A DNA stretch of 64,000 nucleotides from Flexivirga aerilata (GTDB lineage Bacteria; Actinomycetota; Actinomycetes; Actinomycetales; Dermatophilaceae), in NCBI RefSeq assembly GCF_013002715.1, contig NZ_JABENB010000001.1, positions 1,426,001 to 1,490,000 on the forward strand, written 5' to 3'. Both the position numbers and the translations under genes were made by a program. Under the pieces are notes generated by a model. The model saw only the letters and a program-made list of their open reading frames with translations. It made no database searches and was not told the origin of the DNA. Each line of letters starts with the position of its first letter. Position 1 is the first letter of the stretch. Positions 1-8,167 of the stretch are shown here, one piece after another.

Positions 1-112
1 AGACCTCGAGGTCGACGCCGTCCACCGCGCGCACGGCGTGCTCGCCGCCGAAGGTGACGCTCAGATCGCGCAGCTGGAGCGCCGGTGTGGTCGGGTCCGT
101 CGAGTCAGCCAC
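1..112 (-). CDS. Peptide/nickel ABC transporter ATP-binding protein, N-terminal part only
   Basis: The first 37 codons of an ATPase of the DppD/OppD type; the rest lies beyond the left edge. Reading from a GTG at 112, the peptide contains LQLRDLSVTFGG followed by AVRAVDGVDLEV, the usual opening of an ABC nucleotide-binding domain before the Walker A loop. The GTG overlaps the end of the upstream permease by 8 bases, which indicates translational coupling within the transporter operon. Family assignment rests on this N-terminus and on the adjoining permease and binding-protein genes. The Walker motifs are not in the window. Confidence 0.8.
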   Translation of the reverse strand, partial: MADSTDPTTPALQLRDLSVTFGGEHAVRAVDGVDLEV

Positions 113-1091
113 GGCGCACCCTCGGGTCGATGAAGCCCTGCACGACGTCGACGATCAGGTTGCCGACGATGATCAACGCTGCGCCGAAAAGCGCTGTGCC
201 GACCACGATCCCGAGATCGTGGGACGAGACACCACCGAGCAGGAGGTCACCAATGCCGTGCATGCTGAACACCTTCTCGGTGAAGATCGTGCCGCCCAGC
301 ATGAGCGCGAGATCGATGCCGAACAGCGTGGTGACGGGCACCCAGACACTGCGACGTGCGGTGCGCCGGACCCGTCGGGCCGACGCCCCGGTCGCGCGTT
401 CGGCGAGCAGATAGTCCGAGCCGAGCTCGTCGAGCATCTGGTTGCGCGCATAGCGAGCGTATGCCGCGCCGTTGATCAGTCCGAGCACGCACCACGGCAG
501 CACCAGGTGCCACGCCCAGTCCACGGGGCTTTCGGTCAGGGGGACGTATCCCGACACCGGCACCATGTTGAGCTGGAAGCCGAAGACGAGAATCGCCAAC
601 AGTCCCAACAGGTATGCCGGCATCGCGACCAGTAGGAGCGAGCCGCCGCGGACCAGCCCGTCCAGGACTCCGCCGCGGAACCGCGCGGCGAGCGGGCCGA
701 GCGTCATACCGACGATCAGTGAGACGACCGCGCCGCCGATCGCGATCGACGCGGTGATCGGCAGGCGCGACCAGATGAGGCTGGTGACCGACTGGCGCTG
801 GTCGAAGGAGAAGCCGAAGCACGGGGCGGCGCATCGCGCTGCCTCGGCTCCGGTGCCGTAGGTCCGTCCGACGAAGAGTCCCTTCACGAAGTCGAACCAC
901 TGCACGATAGAACTCTTGTCGGTGCCCATGAACTGCTTGATCTGGGAAAGGCGTTCGGGCTGACACGGTTTGCCGCACAGCACTCGGGCCGGGTCGGACG
1001 GGCCGCTGTAGAACAGCAGGAACACGCAGAACGAGATCGCCAGCAACACCAGCACGGACGCGGCGAGCCGGCGCACGAGGAACCAGGCCAT
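105..1091 (-). CDS. Dipeptide/oligopeptide ABC transporter permease (DppB/OppB type)
   Basis: Inner-membrane subunit of a peptide importer, 328 residues. It opens with a positively charged MAWFLVRRLAASVLVLLAIS and one membrane span, as usual for DppB/OppB. A periplasmic-side loop carrying two cysteine pairs (CGKPCQ and CAAPC) follows, then about five more spans in the BPD_transp_1 domain. The coupling segment reads ERATGASARRVRRTARRS, close to the EAA-loop consensus. The ATG shares one base with the TGA of the second permease. The cysteine-rich loop (about residues 38-90) is typical of actinobacterial members. Confidence 0.9.
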   Translation of the reverse strand: MAWFLVRRLAASVLVLLAISFCVFLLFYSGPSDPARVLCGKPCQPERLSQIKQFMGTDKSSIVQWFDFVKGLFVGRTYGTGAEAARCAAPCFGFSFDQRQSVTSLIWSRLPITASIAIGGAVVSLIVGMTLGPLAARFRGGVLDGLVRGGSLLLVAMPAYLLGLLAILVFGFQLNMVPVSGYVPLTESPVDWAWHLVLPWCVLGLINGAAYARYARNQMLDELGSDYLLAERATGASARRVRRTARRSVWVPVTTLFGIDLALMLGGTIFTEKVFSMHGIGDLLLGGVSSHDLGIVVGTALFGAALIIVGNLIVDVVQGFIDPRVRRG

Positions 1092-2026
1092 CAGCGGGCT
1101 CCCTCCGTGCGCACGTCGAAGGCATCGCGCAGTGCGTCGCCGAGCAGCGTCGCGCCCAGGATGATCAGCAGCAGCGCGATCGAGGGAACGATCAGGTAAC
1201 CGGCGTCGGCACCGGTGTAGGTCCAGGTGATCGACTGGCCGATCAGCACGCCGAGGTCCGGCGAACTCGGGTCGAGGCCGACGCCGAGGAAGCTCAGGCC
1301 GGCCGAGACCGCGACCGTCGCCGGAAAGCTCAGGGCGACCACGACTGCGAGGGTGCCGACCAGATTGGGGAGCAACTCGCTGACGAAGACGCGGTGCAGG
1401 GGAGTGCCGGATGCCCTTGCGGCGTCGATGAATTCGCGAGCCGCTAGCTGTCGCGTCTGCGTGTGGATCAGGCGTGCGGTGCCGACCCAGCCGAACGCGG
1501 CGAGCACCACGGTCAGCACGACGGGCTTGGGGATGCTGGCGGGCACGATGAGCTGGAGGGCGATCAGGAACAGCAGGGTGGGGAAGCCGAACATGAAGTC
1601 GACGAATCGACCGAGAGTCGCCTCGAACCAGCCGCCGAGATAACCCATCGCCATCCCGATTGTCGTGCCGATGATCACCGAGATCACGGTCGCCGCGATG
1701 GCGATGAGCACTGTGGTCCGGATGCCGTAGACGACCAGGGCGAAGAGGTCACGACCGGTGCCCGGCTCGGCACCGAACCAGTGCGCCCCGCTCACCCCAC
1801 CGAAGCTGCCGAAGGGGTTGCCGCCGTTGTTGCCGTCGACCAGGTCTCCGTGGAAGGCGTGCGGATCCTGCCCCTCGAGCGCCGCGAGCAGTGGCGCGCA
1901 CAACCCGGCGAGCAGCACCAGCAACAGGATGAGCGCGCCCGCCCGGCCGCTCCAGGACCGGCCGGTGCGCCGCAGCGCGAGGGAGAGCGGTGAGCGGGTG
2001 CGCGCCCGCACGACCGCCGCCGTCAC
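1091..2026 (-). CDS. Dipeptide/oligopeptide ABC transporter permease (DppC/OppC type)
   Basis: Second membrane subunit of the importer, 311 residues from a GTG at 2026 that overlaps the stop of the binding-protein gene as GTGA. An N-terminal span is followed by the OppC-type extracytoplasmic loop (residues about 45-90, containing GAHWFGAEPGTGRDLFA) and five further spans. The coupling helix reads AREFIDAARASGTPLHRVF, matching the EAA motif of BPD_transp_1 permeases. The open frame continues far upstream inside the binding-protein gene, but that extension is out-of-frame noise and the true start is the overlapping GTG. Confidence 0.88.
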   Translation of the reverse strand: MTAAVVRARTRSPLSLALRRTGRSWSGRAGALILLLVLLAGLCAPLLAALEGQDPHAFHGDLVDGNNGGNPFGSFGGVSGAHWFGAEPGTGRDLFALVVYGIRTTVLIAIAATVISVIIGTTIGMAMGYLGGWFEATLGRFVDFMFGFPTLLFLIALQLIVPASIPKPVVLTVVLAAFGWVGTARLIHTQTRQLAAREFIDAARASGTPLHRVFVSELLPNLVGTLAVVVALSFPATVAVSAGLSFLGVGLDPSSPDLGVLIGQSITWTYTGADAGYLIVPSIALLLIILGATLLGDALRDAFDVRTEGAR

Positions 2027-3717
2027 TTGCGCAGACCCTGGATCAGCACGTTGGGGTAGGTGGGGAACGTCGGAATGTAGGTGTTGGTCACGTTGCTGCC
2101 GTTGAGGTATGCCTGGTGGGAGTAGTAGAGCGGCACGACCGGCGCCTGCTGCAGGATCTGCTGGTCGATCTTGGCCCACGCCTTCGCGGCCTCGTCGGGA
2201 TCGGTCAGGGCGGTCGCGTCGTCGATCGCCTTGTCGACGGCCGGGTCCTTGAATTTGGAGAGGTTGAAGTTGCCGTTCCCGATCTGATTGGCCGCGAAGA
2301 CCGGCTGCAACTGGGCGTAGGCGCCGGGGTAGTCCGCCTGCCAGCCGGAGATCGTCAGGTCGAAGTTGTTGCTTTGCGACACCGTCGCCTGCCAGGTGTC
2401 GCTGTCCTGGCCGGTGAGCTTGACGTTCACGCCGAGCTTCTTGAGGTCGGCCTGGATGGAGGCCGCCTGCTGCGCCTGCCCCGGCGAGGTCGAGTCGTAG
2501 ACCAGGTTGAGGGTCGGCAGCTTGGTGCTGCCCAGGAGTTGTTTGGCCTTGGTGACGTCGCCGGTCGCGGGGGCGGGGTAGAGGTCGTACTTCTGGTAGC
2601 CCTGCACACCCGGCGGGATCAGCGTGGTCGAGATCGCACCGCCATACGTCGGCCCGCCGGCGATCGTCTGCAGCGACTGCTTGTTGATCGCGTACTCGAG
2701 CGCCTTGCGCACGTTGAGGTCGGTGAGTCCCGGCCGGCTGGTGTTGAGGAAGAGGTATTCGGCGGCGCCCGACGGCGACACCGTCGTGCGCGCCTTCACG
2801 GCCGGGTCGGCGTTGATCTTGGGCACGATCGCACTGGTGACTTGGACACCCGCACCGTTCTTGTCGTTGCCCTGGTCGTCCACCATGCGCTGCGCCAACG
2901 TGTCGGGGTCGAGCCCCATCTCGTAGGTGATCGTGTCGGGTGCCCCGAGGCGCACCGGGTCGGTCGCCTTCTGCCAGTTGGGGTTTCGCTTGAGCGTCAC
3001 CTTCGACCCGACCGTGTATGACGCAACCTGGTAGGGGCCCGACGCGGGGGGAGTGTGGTCGTATGCCGGGATGCCCATGCCCTTGCCCGCCGGGACCGGG
3101 GCGAAGGCCGGCATCGAGGCGACCCAGGGGAAGTCGGCGAACGCCTTGTTGAGGTGGAACACGATCGTGGTCGCATCGGGGGCCTGGATCGAGTCGAGGT
3201 GCTTGCCCTTGGCCGGCCCCTGGTAGCTGTCGCCGCCGACGAGCAGCGCCTTGTGATAGCTGAGGCCGCCCTGCAGCTGCGGGTCGAAGCTGCGCTCCAC
3301 GCCAAACTTGACGTCCTGCGCGGTGATGGGGCTGCCGTCCGCATACTTCAGGCCGCTCTTGAGCTTGAAGGTCCAGGTCTTGCCGCCGTCGGATGCCGTG
3401 CCAGTGCTGGTCGCCAGGTCCGGTGCGAGCTCGGTGGTGCCGGTCGGCGAGGTCTTCCAGGTGGTGAGGCCACGGAGGATGAGGTGGATGGTGCTGGTGC
3501 CCAGGTTCTGGCTCTTCGCCGGGTCGAAGTGGATCTCCTTGCTGGCGGTGTACTCGTAGAGCGCGCCGCCCTGCCGAGGTGCCGCCGTAGCACCCCCGCC
3601 GCCGCTTGCCGATCCCGAATTCGTCGCGCTGCCACGCGAATTGGCATTGCAGGAGGTAAGCGCCAGCGCGGCGGTCAGGGTGGTTGCGGCGATCAGGGCG
3701 GAACGGCGACGAAGCAT
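2023..3717 (-). CDS. Peptide ABC transporter substrate-binding lipoprotein (SBP_bac_5 family)
   Basis: Extracytoplasmic receptor of the peptide importer, 564 residues. The N-terminus MLRRRSALIAATTLTAALA leads into the lipobox LTSC (Cys about 23), so the mature protein is lipid-anchored. A Ser/Gly/Ala-rich linker follows, then the family 5 solute-binding fold, with FDPAKSQNL near the start and YEYAINKQ-like segments (RKALEYAINKQSL) in the middle. It is the first gene of the four-gene transporter operon, with an AAAGG ribosome site before the ATG. An 18-bp inverted repeat lies 18-36 bases upstream of the start. Substrate specificity cannot be read from the sequence. Confidence 0.92.
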   Translation of the reverse strand: MLRRRSALIAATTLTAALALTSCNANSRGSATNSGSASGGGGATAAPRQGGALYEYTASKEIHFDPAKSQNLGTSTIHLILRGLTTWKTSPTGTTELAPDLATSTGTASDGGKTWTFKLKSGLKYADGSPITAQDVKFGVERSFDPQLQGGLSYHKALLVGGDSYQGPAKGKHLDSIQAPDATTIVFHLNKAFADFPWVASMPAFAPVPAGKGMGIPAYDHTPPASGPYQVASYTVGSKVTLKRNPNWQKATDPVRLGAPDTITYEMGLDPDTLAQRMVDDQGNDKNGAGVQVTSAIVPKINADPAVKARTTVSPSGAAEYLFLNTSRPGLTDLNVRKALEYAINKQSLQTIAGGPTYGGAISTTLIPPGVQGYQKYDLYPAPATGDVTKAKQLLGSTKLPTLNLVYDSTSPGQAQQAASIQADLKKLGVNVKLTGQDSDTWQATVSQSNNFDLTISGWQADYPGAYAQLQPVFAANQIGNGNFNLSKFKDPAVDKAIDDATALTDPDEAAKAWAKIDQQILQQAPVVPLYYSHQAYLNGSNVTNTYIPTFPTYPNVLIQGLRK

Positions 3718-3735
3718 GACGGCCTTTCTGGCTAC

Positions 3736-3753
3736 TCACATGAAATTATGTGA
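3736..3753. promoter_or_regulatory. Inverted repeat, candidate operator of the peptide transporter operon
   Basis: TCACAT-GAAATT-ATGTGA: perfect 6-bp arms around an A/T-rich centre, in a G+C-rich background, placed just upstream of the binding-protein gene. Position and symmetry suggest a repressor or activator site. Which regulator binds is not evident. Confidence 0.5.
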
Positions 3754-3826
3754 ATGCTAAGGGCGCGTTATGACCATACTGCACCCGGGTGGGTGCCGGG
3801 CCCGGCAGTCGGGCCCGGCACGCCCA

Positions 3827-5257
3827 TCATTCCGCGGGTTGGTAGCCGATGACGGCTTTGGTCTCGACGAAATCGTCGAACGCCTTGTCGCCCCACTCGC
3901 GCCCGTTGCCGGACTGCTTGTAGCCACCGAACGGCGCGGTGAAGTCGACCGGGGTGCTGTTGAGGTTGACCTGGCCGGCCCGCAGGCGGGAGGCGACCTT
4001 GCGCACCTGGTCCAGATCCGACCCGGTGACGTAGGCGGCCAGCCCGTAGTCGGTGTCGTTGCCGATCTCCACGGCCTCGTCGACCGACTCGTAGGGCAGG
4101 ATCGACAGCACCGGGCCGAAGATCTCCTCACGGGCAATCGTCATCTCGTTGTTCACGTTGGCGAAAACCGTTGGCTTTGCGAAGAATCCGCTGTCGATGC
4201 CGTCGGGTCGACCGGTGCCGCCCGCGACCAGCGTGGCGCCCTCGTCGATGCCCTGTTGGATGAGCCCCTGCACCTTGTCGAACTGCGCCTCCGAGGCGAG
4301 CGGGCCCATCTTGACCTCGCCGGTCGGGTCGCCGACGGTGACCTTCTCGGCCGCGTCCTTGGCGATGTCGATCGCCTCCTGCATTCGATGGGCCGGCACG
4401 AGCATCCGGGTCGGCGCATTGCAGGACTGCCCGGTGTTCTGCATGACCGATGCGACGCCGAGCTTCACGCCGCGGGCGAAGCTGTCGTCGTCCAGGATGA
4501 TGTTGGGGCTCTTGCCGCCGAGCTCCTGGTGCACCCGCTTCACGGTGGGCGCCGCCGCCTGCGCCACCGCGACGCCGGCCCGGGTCGAGCCGGTGATGCT
4601 GATCATGTCGACCTGCGGATGGGCCGCGAGGGCGGCTCCAACAGTCGGTCCGTCGCCGCCGAGCAGATTGAAGACACCTGCGGGAACACCTGCGGCATCG
4701 AGGATTTCGGCAAAGATGTATGCCGTGAAGGGCGCCACCTCGGACGGCTTCAGCACCATGGTGCAGCCGGTGGCGAGGGCCGGGGCGACCTTGGCGGTGA
4801 TCTGGTTGAGCGGCCAGTTCCACGGGGTGATGAACGCCCAGACGCCGATCGGCTCGCGCACCAGCAGGGTGCCGCCGCGCTGCTCCTCGAAGGGGTAGGT
4901 GCGCAGCGCCTCCCGAGCCGTCGCCAGGTGTGCGCGTCCCATCGCGACCTGTGCGTTCTTCGCGAGCTTCGCCGGAGCGCCCATCTCCTCGGTCACCGCC
5001 GTCGCGAGATCGCCTGCGCGCCGGTCGTATTCGGCGGCGATCGCGTCGAGCACCTCACCGCGTTGCTCGGGGGAGGTGGTCGACCACGAGTCGAAGGCCT
5101 TGCGCGCGGCGGCCACGGCCTTGTCGACGTCGCTGGTGTCGCCGAGCGCGATGTGCCCGGCCACCTGCTCGGTGGTCGGGTTGACGACGTCGTAACTGTT
5201 GGGCCGGTCGGGTGCGACCCACGCACCGTCGATGTAGAACTTGTCGTACTCACGCAT
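3827..5257 (-). CDS. NAD(P)-dependent aldehyde dehydrogenase
   Basis: Cytosolic oxidoreductase converting an aldehyde to the acid, 476 residues from the chosen ATG. Family landmarks: PWNWPLNQ (cofactor-site region), GSTRAGVAV (nucleotide-binding turn), general-base Glu about 245 in HQELGGKSPN and nucleophile Cys about 279 in NTGQSCNAP. The 34-residue spacing between them is the classical ALDH spacing. The end of the fold reads PFGGYKQSGNGREWG. AAAGGAG lies 12 bases before this ATG and directly abuts an in-frame ATG at 5269, so a protein four residues longer is possible. An upstream ATG at 5320 has no ribosome site. Monocistronic here; the substrate is unknown. Confidence 0.9.
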   Translation of the reverse strand: MREYDKFYIDGAWVAPDRPNSYDVVNPTTEQVAGHIALGDTSDVDKAVAAARKAFDSWSTTSPEQRGEVLDAIAAEYDRRAGDLATAVTEEMGAPAKLAKNAQVAMGRAHLATAREALRTYPFEEQRGGTLLVREPIGVWAFITPWNWPLNQITAKVAPALATGCTMVLKPSEVAPFTAYIFAEILDAAGVPAGVFNLLGGDGPTVGAALAAHPQVDMISITGSTRAGVAVAQAAAPTVKRVHQELGGKSPNIILDDDSFARGVKLGVASVMQNTGQSCNAPTRMLVPAHRMQEAIDIAKDAAEKVTVGDPTGEVKMGPLASEAQFDKVQGLIQQGIDEGATLVAGGTGRPDGIDSGFFAKPTVFANVNNEMTIAREEIFGPVLSILPYESVDEAVEIGNDTDYGLAAYVTGSDLDQVRKVASRLRAGQVNLNSTPVDFTAPFGGYKQSGNGREWGDKAFDDFVETKAVIGYQPAE

Positions 5258-5329
5258 CGGCGAAGTCATCTCCTTTGGAGGCCGGGTGTCGCCGGTCACA
5301 TCGGCGACGACTCCGAGCATATGAACAGC

Positions 5330-5354
5330 GCATCTGAGCAGGGCATCTGAACAG
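5330..5354. repeat. Short tandem repeat upstream of the aldehyde dehydrogenase
   Basis: GCATCTGAGCAG (5330-5341) followed after one base by GCATCTGAACAG (5343-5354), a 13-base period in the divergent region between the aldehyde dehydrogenase and the rplJ promoter. It could be a paired regulator site; only the repetition itself is visible. Confidence 0.4.
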
Positions 5355-5417
5355 GTGCAGATAGTCGTGGCCGATCGGTGCGGTGCGGCCGTCGCGCGAC
5401 GTGGGCGCCGGCCCGAT

Positions 5418-5447
5418 TTGGTCGTGGCCGCTCCCGCCCCCTACTCT
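5418..5447 (+). promoter_or_regulatory. Candidate promoter of rplJ-rplL
   Basis: TTGGTC (5418-5423), 18-base spacer, TACTCT (5442-5447): reasonable matches to -35 and -10 hexamers of the principal sigma factor. Transcription would start near 5454, giving a leader of about 230 bases before rplJ. Confidence 0.5.
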
Positions 5448-5449
5448 GG

Positions 5450-5580
5450 ATGCACCGAAGACCGCCGGTTGCCACCCGTGCTCACGCGCGAGTGGTCGAA
5501 GGTTCCGCAGCAGCGGGCGACCAGCGCAGGTGAGCTAGGCAGCACAGCACGGCCCCGTCATACCTCGTATGCCGGCAGGT
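5450..5580 (+). ncRNA. L10-leader-like 5' region of rplJ
   Basis: The stretch with GACCGCCGGTTGCC, GGTTCCGCAGCAGCGGGC and CCAGCGCAGGTGAG matches my recollection of the leader upstream of rplJ in other actinobacteria, the region by which L10(L12)4 represses its own operon in the L10_leader family. A small hairpin made from two heptamers (GTCATAC ctc GTATGCC, about 5556-5574) follows it. No covariance search was possible, so the exact boundaries are approximate. Confidence 0.6.
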
Positions 5581-5589
5581 CCATCACGT

Positions 5590-5621
5590 GAGCCCCGCGC
5601 ATCTGCGCCGGGGCTCTTTTT
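5590..5621 (+). terminator. Intrinsic terminator/attenuator in the rplJ leader
   Basis: GAGCCCCGCGC-atct-GCGCCGGGGCTC stem (one bulged C) followed at once by a run of T. It lies between the candidate promoter and rplJ. No upstream plus-strand gene is present for it to terminate, so it most likely attenuates rplJL transcription. Confidence 0.75.
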
Positions 5622-5683
5622 GCGTCGCGGACTCCTTCGCCCGGTGATCCTCGGGCCAACATTCACCGATCAAGGAGGTCCGC

Positions 5684-6304
5684 ATGGCCAAGTCCGACAA
5701 GTCGGCAGCCATCGCCGAGCTCACGGACAAGTTCCGTGACTCGGGTGCGGCCGTGCTGACGGAGTACCGCGGTCTGTCCGTGGCCCAGCTCACCGAGCTG
5801 CGCAACTCCATCCGTGAGCACGCGACCTACACCGTGGTGAAGAACACGCTGACCAAGCGCGCCGCCGAGGCGGCCGGTGTGAGTGCCTTCGACGAGGACC
5901 TGCAGGGTCCGTCGGCGATCGCGTTCATCACCGGTGACCCGGTTGAGGCCGCAAAGGGTCTGCGCGACTTCGCCAAGGCCAACCCCCTGTTGGTGATCAA
6001 GGGCGGCGTCATGGACGGCAAGTCCCTGACCTCGGACGAGATCACCAAGCTCGCGAGCCTCGAGTCCCGCGAGACCCTGCTCGCCAAGCTGGCCGGCGCG
6101 ATGAACGCGTCGCTCAGCCAGGCGGTTTACCTCTTCGCCGCTCCGCTGTCGCAGACCGCTCGGGTCGTCGGCGCGTTGCGGGACAAGGTCGAGACCGAGG
6201 GCCCGGTTGCCACCGACGCCCCCGCCCCGGCCGCCGAAGAGACCGCTGCCGAGGCTCCGGCCGAGGCTGCCACCGACGTCGCCGAGGGTGGCGACGAGAG
6301 CTGA
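5684..6304 (+). CDS. rplJ: 50S ribosomal protein L10
   Basis: L10 anchors L7/L12 dimers to 23S rRNA at the GTPase-associated centre. 206 residues, starting [17 protein letters not shown] with AAGGAGG eight bases before the ATG. The RNA-binding core contains [15 protein letters not shown] and [13 protein letters not shown]. The C-terminal L7/L12-binding helix region runs to about residue 175, followed by a Pro/Ala/Glu-rich tail ([17 protein letters not shown]) that accounts for the length beyond the usual ~170 residues. Followed by rplL 85 bases downstream. Confidence 0.97.
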   Translation: MAKSDKSAAIAELTDKFRDSGAAVLTEYRGLSVAQLTELRNSIREHATYTVVKNTLTKRAAEAAGVSAFDEDLQGPSAIAFITGDPVEAAKGLRDFAKANPLLVIKGGVMDGKSLTSDEITKLASLESRETLLAKLAGAMNASLSQAVYLFAAPLSQTARVVGALRDKVETEGPVATDAPAPAAEETAAEAPAEAATDVAEGGDES

Positions 6305-6348
6305 GCCGCATGGCCCAGTTTGCTTGACAATCAACGCCACTCACGGCA

Positions 6349-6366
6349 TATGGCGCCCGCGCCATA
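6349..6366. repeat. rplJ-rplL intergenic hairpin containing the GTATGNC-type motif
   Basis: TATGGCG-cccg-CGCCATA, 7-bp arms with a four-base loop between rplJ and rplL. The right arm is part of GCCATAC. It may tune the rplL:rplJ expression ratio. It belongs to the family of boundary hairpins described in the findings. Confidence 0.5.
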
Positions 6367-6389
6367 CGAACACACGAAAGGTTGCCGAC

Positions 6390-6779
6390 ATGGCAAAGCT
6401 CAGCACCGAAGAGCTCCTTGAGGCCTTCAAGGAGATGACCCTGATCGAGCTCAGCGAGTTCGTCAAGGAGTTCGAGGACACCTTCAACGTCACCGCTGCC
6501 GCTCCGGTTGCCGTGGCCGCCCCCGGCGCCGCCGGTGGCGCCGCTGCCGGCGAGGCCGCCGAGGAGAAGTCGGAGTTCGACGTCATCCTCACCGCCGCCG
6601 GTGACAAGAAGATTCAGGTCATCAAGGAGGTCCGCGCGCTGACCTCCCTCGGCCTGAAGGAGGCCAAGGACCTGGTTGACGGCGCTCCGAAGCCGGTTCT
6701 GGAGAACGTCGACAAGGACGCGGCCGAGAAGGCCAAGGAGCAGCTCGAGGGCGCCGGCGCGACCGTCGAGCTCAAGTGA
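6390..6779 (+). CDS. rplL: 50S ribosomal protein L7/L12
   Basis: The multicopy stalk protein that recruits translational GTPases. 129 residues from the ATG at 6390, with GAAAGG nine bases upstream. The N-terminal dimerisation domain is [21 protein letters not shown] flexible Ala/Gly hinge spans about residues 37-58, and the C-terminal factor-binding domain includes [20 protein letters not shown] and [15 protein letters not shown]. The frame is open upstream of the ATG inside rplJ; that extension has no family similarity and is excluded. A strong hairpin follows the stop. Confidence 0.97.
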   Translation: MAKLSTEELLEAFKEMTLIELSEFVKEFEDTFNVTAAAPVAVAAPGAAGGAAAGEAAEEKSEFDVILTAAGDKKIQVIKEVRALTSLGLKEAKDLVDGAPKPVLENVDKDAAEKAKEQLEGAGATVELK

Positions 6780-6802
6780 GCTAATCCCTCACCAGCTTCA
6801 TC

Positions 6803-6840
6803 GAAGCGGGTCCGATCCCTTGCGGGGTCGGGCCCGCTTC
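6803..6840 (+). terminator. Terminator after rplL
   Basis: GAAGCGGGTCCGATCCC-ttgc-GGGGTCGGGCCCGCTTC, a stem of about 17 pairs with few mismatches. Only a weak T tail follows (GTCGTT), as is common in high-G+C genomes. Confidence 0.8.
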
Positions 6841-6860
6841 GTCGTTGCCTGCCAACTCGA

Positions 6861-6901
6861 TTGACGCCGCACCGCGCGTAATCACTAAGCAAGCGCTTAG
6901 T
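6861..6901 (+). promoter_or_regulatory. Candidate promoter and TetR-type operator of the acyl-CoA dehydrogenase pair
   Basis: A TTGACG -35-like hexamer (6861-6866) lies 17 bases before an A/T-richer patch that coincides with the inverted repeat ACTAAGC-AAGC-GCTTAGT (6884-6901), whose centre includes the palindrome AAGCGCTT. Similar CAAG/CTTG palindromes are bound by TetR-family regulators of fatty-acid or sterol catabolism such as KstR2. Overlap with the -10 position suggests repression. No cognate regulator gene is adjacent. Confidence 0.5.
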
Positions 6902-6960
6902 CAGTGAGCTACGCTGGACCCGAAAGCCGCGCCGCCCACTACGAAAGGTCCCGTATCGCG

Positions 6961-8160
6961 ATGCGCCTGCAACTGTCCGAGGAGGACGCTGCGTTCCAGC
7001 AGCAGATGCGTGAGTTCTTCACCACCAAGGTTCCGGCCGATCTGCGGGAGCGGTGGGCCGCCGGGGGTGAGCCGGCCGCCGACGACATCCGGCTTGCGCA
7101 GAAGACCCTGAACGACGCGGGTCTGGCCGTGCCGCACTGGCCCACCGAGTGGGGCGGTCAGGACTGGAGCCAGTTGCAGCGGCACATCTACCTGCAGGAG
7201 ATGCAGGCCGCGAGCGTGCCGCCGCCGCTCGCCTTCAATGCCAACATGGTCGGCCCGGTCATCGCCACCTTCGGATCGCAGGAGCAGAAGGAGCGCTTCC
7301 TGCCGGGCACCGCGAGCCTCGACATCTGGTGGTGCCAGGGCTTCTCCGAGCCCAACGCCGGATCCGACCTGGCGAGCCTGCGCACCTCCGCGGTGCTCGA
7401 GGGCGACGAGTGGGTCGTCAACGGGCAGAAGACCTGGACCACGCTCGGGCAGCATGCCGACTGGATCTTCGCGCTCGTGCGCACCGAGCCGGACGCACCG
7501 AAGAAGCAGATGGGCATCTCCTTCCTGCTGATCGACATGAAGACTCCCGGCATCACTGTGCGGCCGATCCAGCTGATCGACGGCGGCCACGAGGTCAACG
7601 AGGTCTTCTTCGACAACGTGCGGGTGCCCGCCGACCAGCTGGTCGGCGAACGCGGCCAGGGCTGGACCATCGCCAAGTTCCTGCTCGGCAACGAGCGGGT
7701 CGGCGTCGCGCCGGTCGGCAGCATCAAGCGCAAGCTCGCCGATGCCAAGGCGTATGCCGCAGCGACCAACTCCGGCGAGGGCACCCTGCTCGACGAGCCG
7801 CTGGTCGCCGCTCGCCTGGCAGAGCTCGAATCCCAGGTCGCCGCACTGGAACTCACCGTCCTGCGTGTCGCGGGCAACTCCAAGGAGGGCAAGCCCGACC
7901 CGGCCTCCTCGATCCTGAAGCTGCGCGGCAGCCAGCTGCAGCAGGACGTGCTGGAGTTCATCGTCGACATCGCCGGACCGGCATCCCTGGAGTGGGCGAG
8001 CACCAGCGACAGCGACGGCAGGGACAGCACTGATCTGGCCGCCTGGACCGGCCATGCGACGCCGACCTACCTCAACTTCCGCAAGGCTTCCATCTACGGC
8101 GGCTCCAACGAGGTGCAGCGCAGCATCATCTCGTCGGGCATCCTCGGGCTGAAGGGCTGA
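6961..8160 (+). CDS. Acyl-CoA dehydrogenase, first subunit of a pair
   Basis: FAD-dependent alpha,beta-dehydrogenase of acyl-CoA thioesters, 399 residues from ATG 6961 (AAAGG 13 bases upstream). The N-terminal helical domain begins RLQLSEEDAAFQQQMREF. The beta domain has GFSEPNAGSDLASLRT and VVNGQKTWTT, which contact flavin and substrate. The C-terminal helical domain ends with IYGGSNEVQRSIIS, the conserved FAD-binding end of ACADs. The next gene is a shorter ACAD-like protein 7 bases downstream. In Mycobacterium such adjacent FadE genes form alpha2beta2 heterotetramers acting on bulky steroid-derived CoA esters, so a heteromeric enzyme is inferred here. An upstream in-frame start at 6904 lacks a ribosome site. 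Confidence 0.9.
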   Translation: MRLQLSEEDAAFQQQMREFFTTKVPADLRERWAAGGEPAADDIRLAQKTLNDAGLAVPHWPTEWGGQDWSQLQRHIYLQEMQAASVPPPLAFNANMVGPVIATFGSQEQKERFLPGTASLDIWWCQGFSEPNAGSDLASLRTSAVLEGDEWVVNGQKTWTTLGQHADWIFALVRTEPDAPKKQMGISFLLIDMKTPGITVRPIQLIDGGHEVNEVFFDNVRVPADQLVGERGQGWTIAKFLLGNERVGVAPVGSIKRKLADAKAYAAATNSGEGTLLDEPLVAARLAELESQVAALELTVLRVAGNSKEGKPDPASSILKLRGSQLQQDVLEFIVDIAGPASLEWASTSDSDGRDSTDLAAWTGHATPTYLNFRKASIYGGSNEVQRSIISSGILGLKG

Positions 8161-8167
8161 GATACCA

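Noticed and set aside
2027..3739. A longer version of the second peptide permease (882 codons) extending through the binding-protein gene
   Set aside because: The added part is an out-of-frame reading of the lipoprotein gene; the GTGA overlap at 2026 gives a permease of normal length.
5355..5591. A 78-codon frame upstream of rplJ
   Set aside because: It overlaps the candidate promoter and the L10-leader-like region, and lacks a ribosome site and any similarity.
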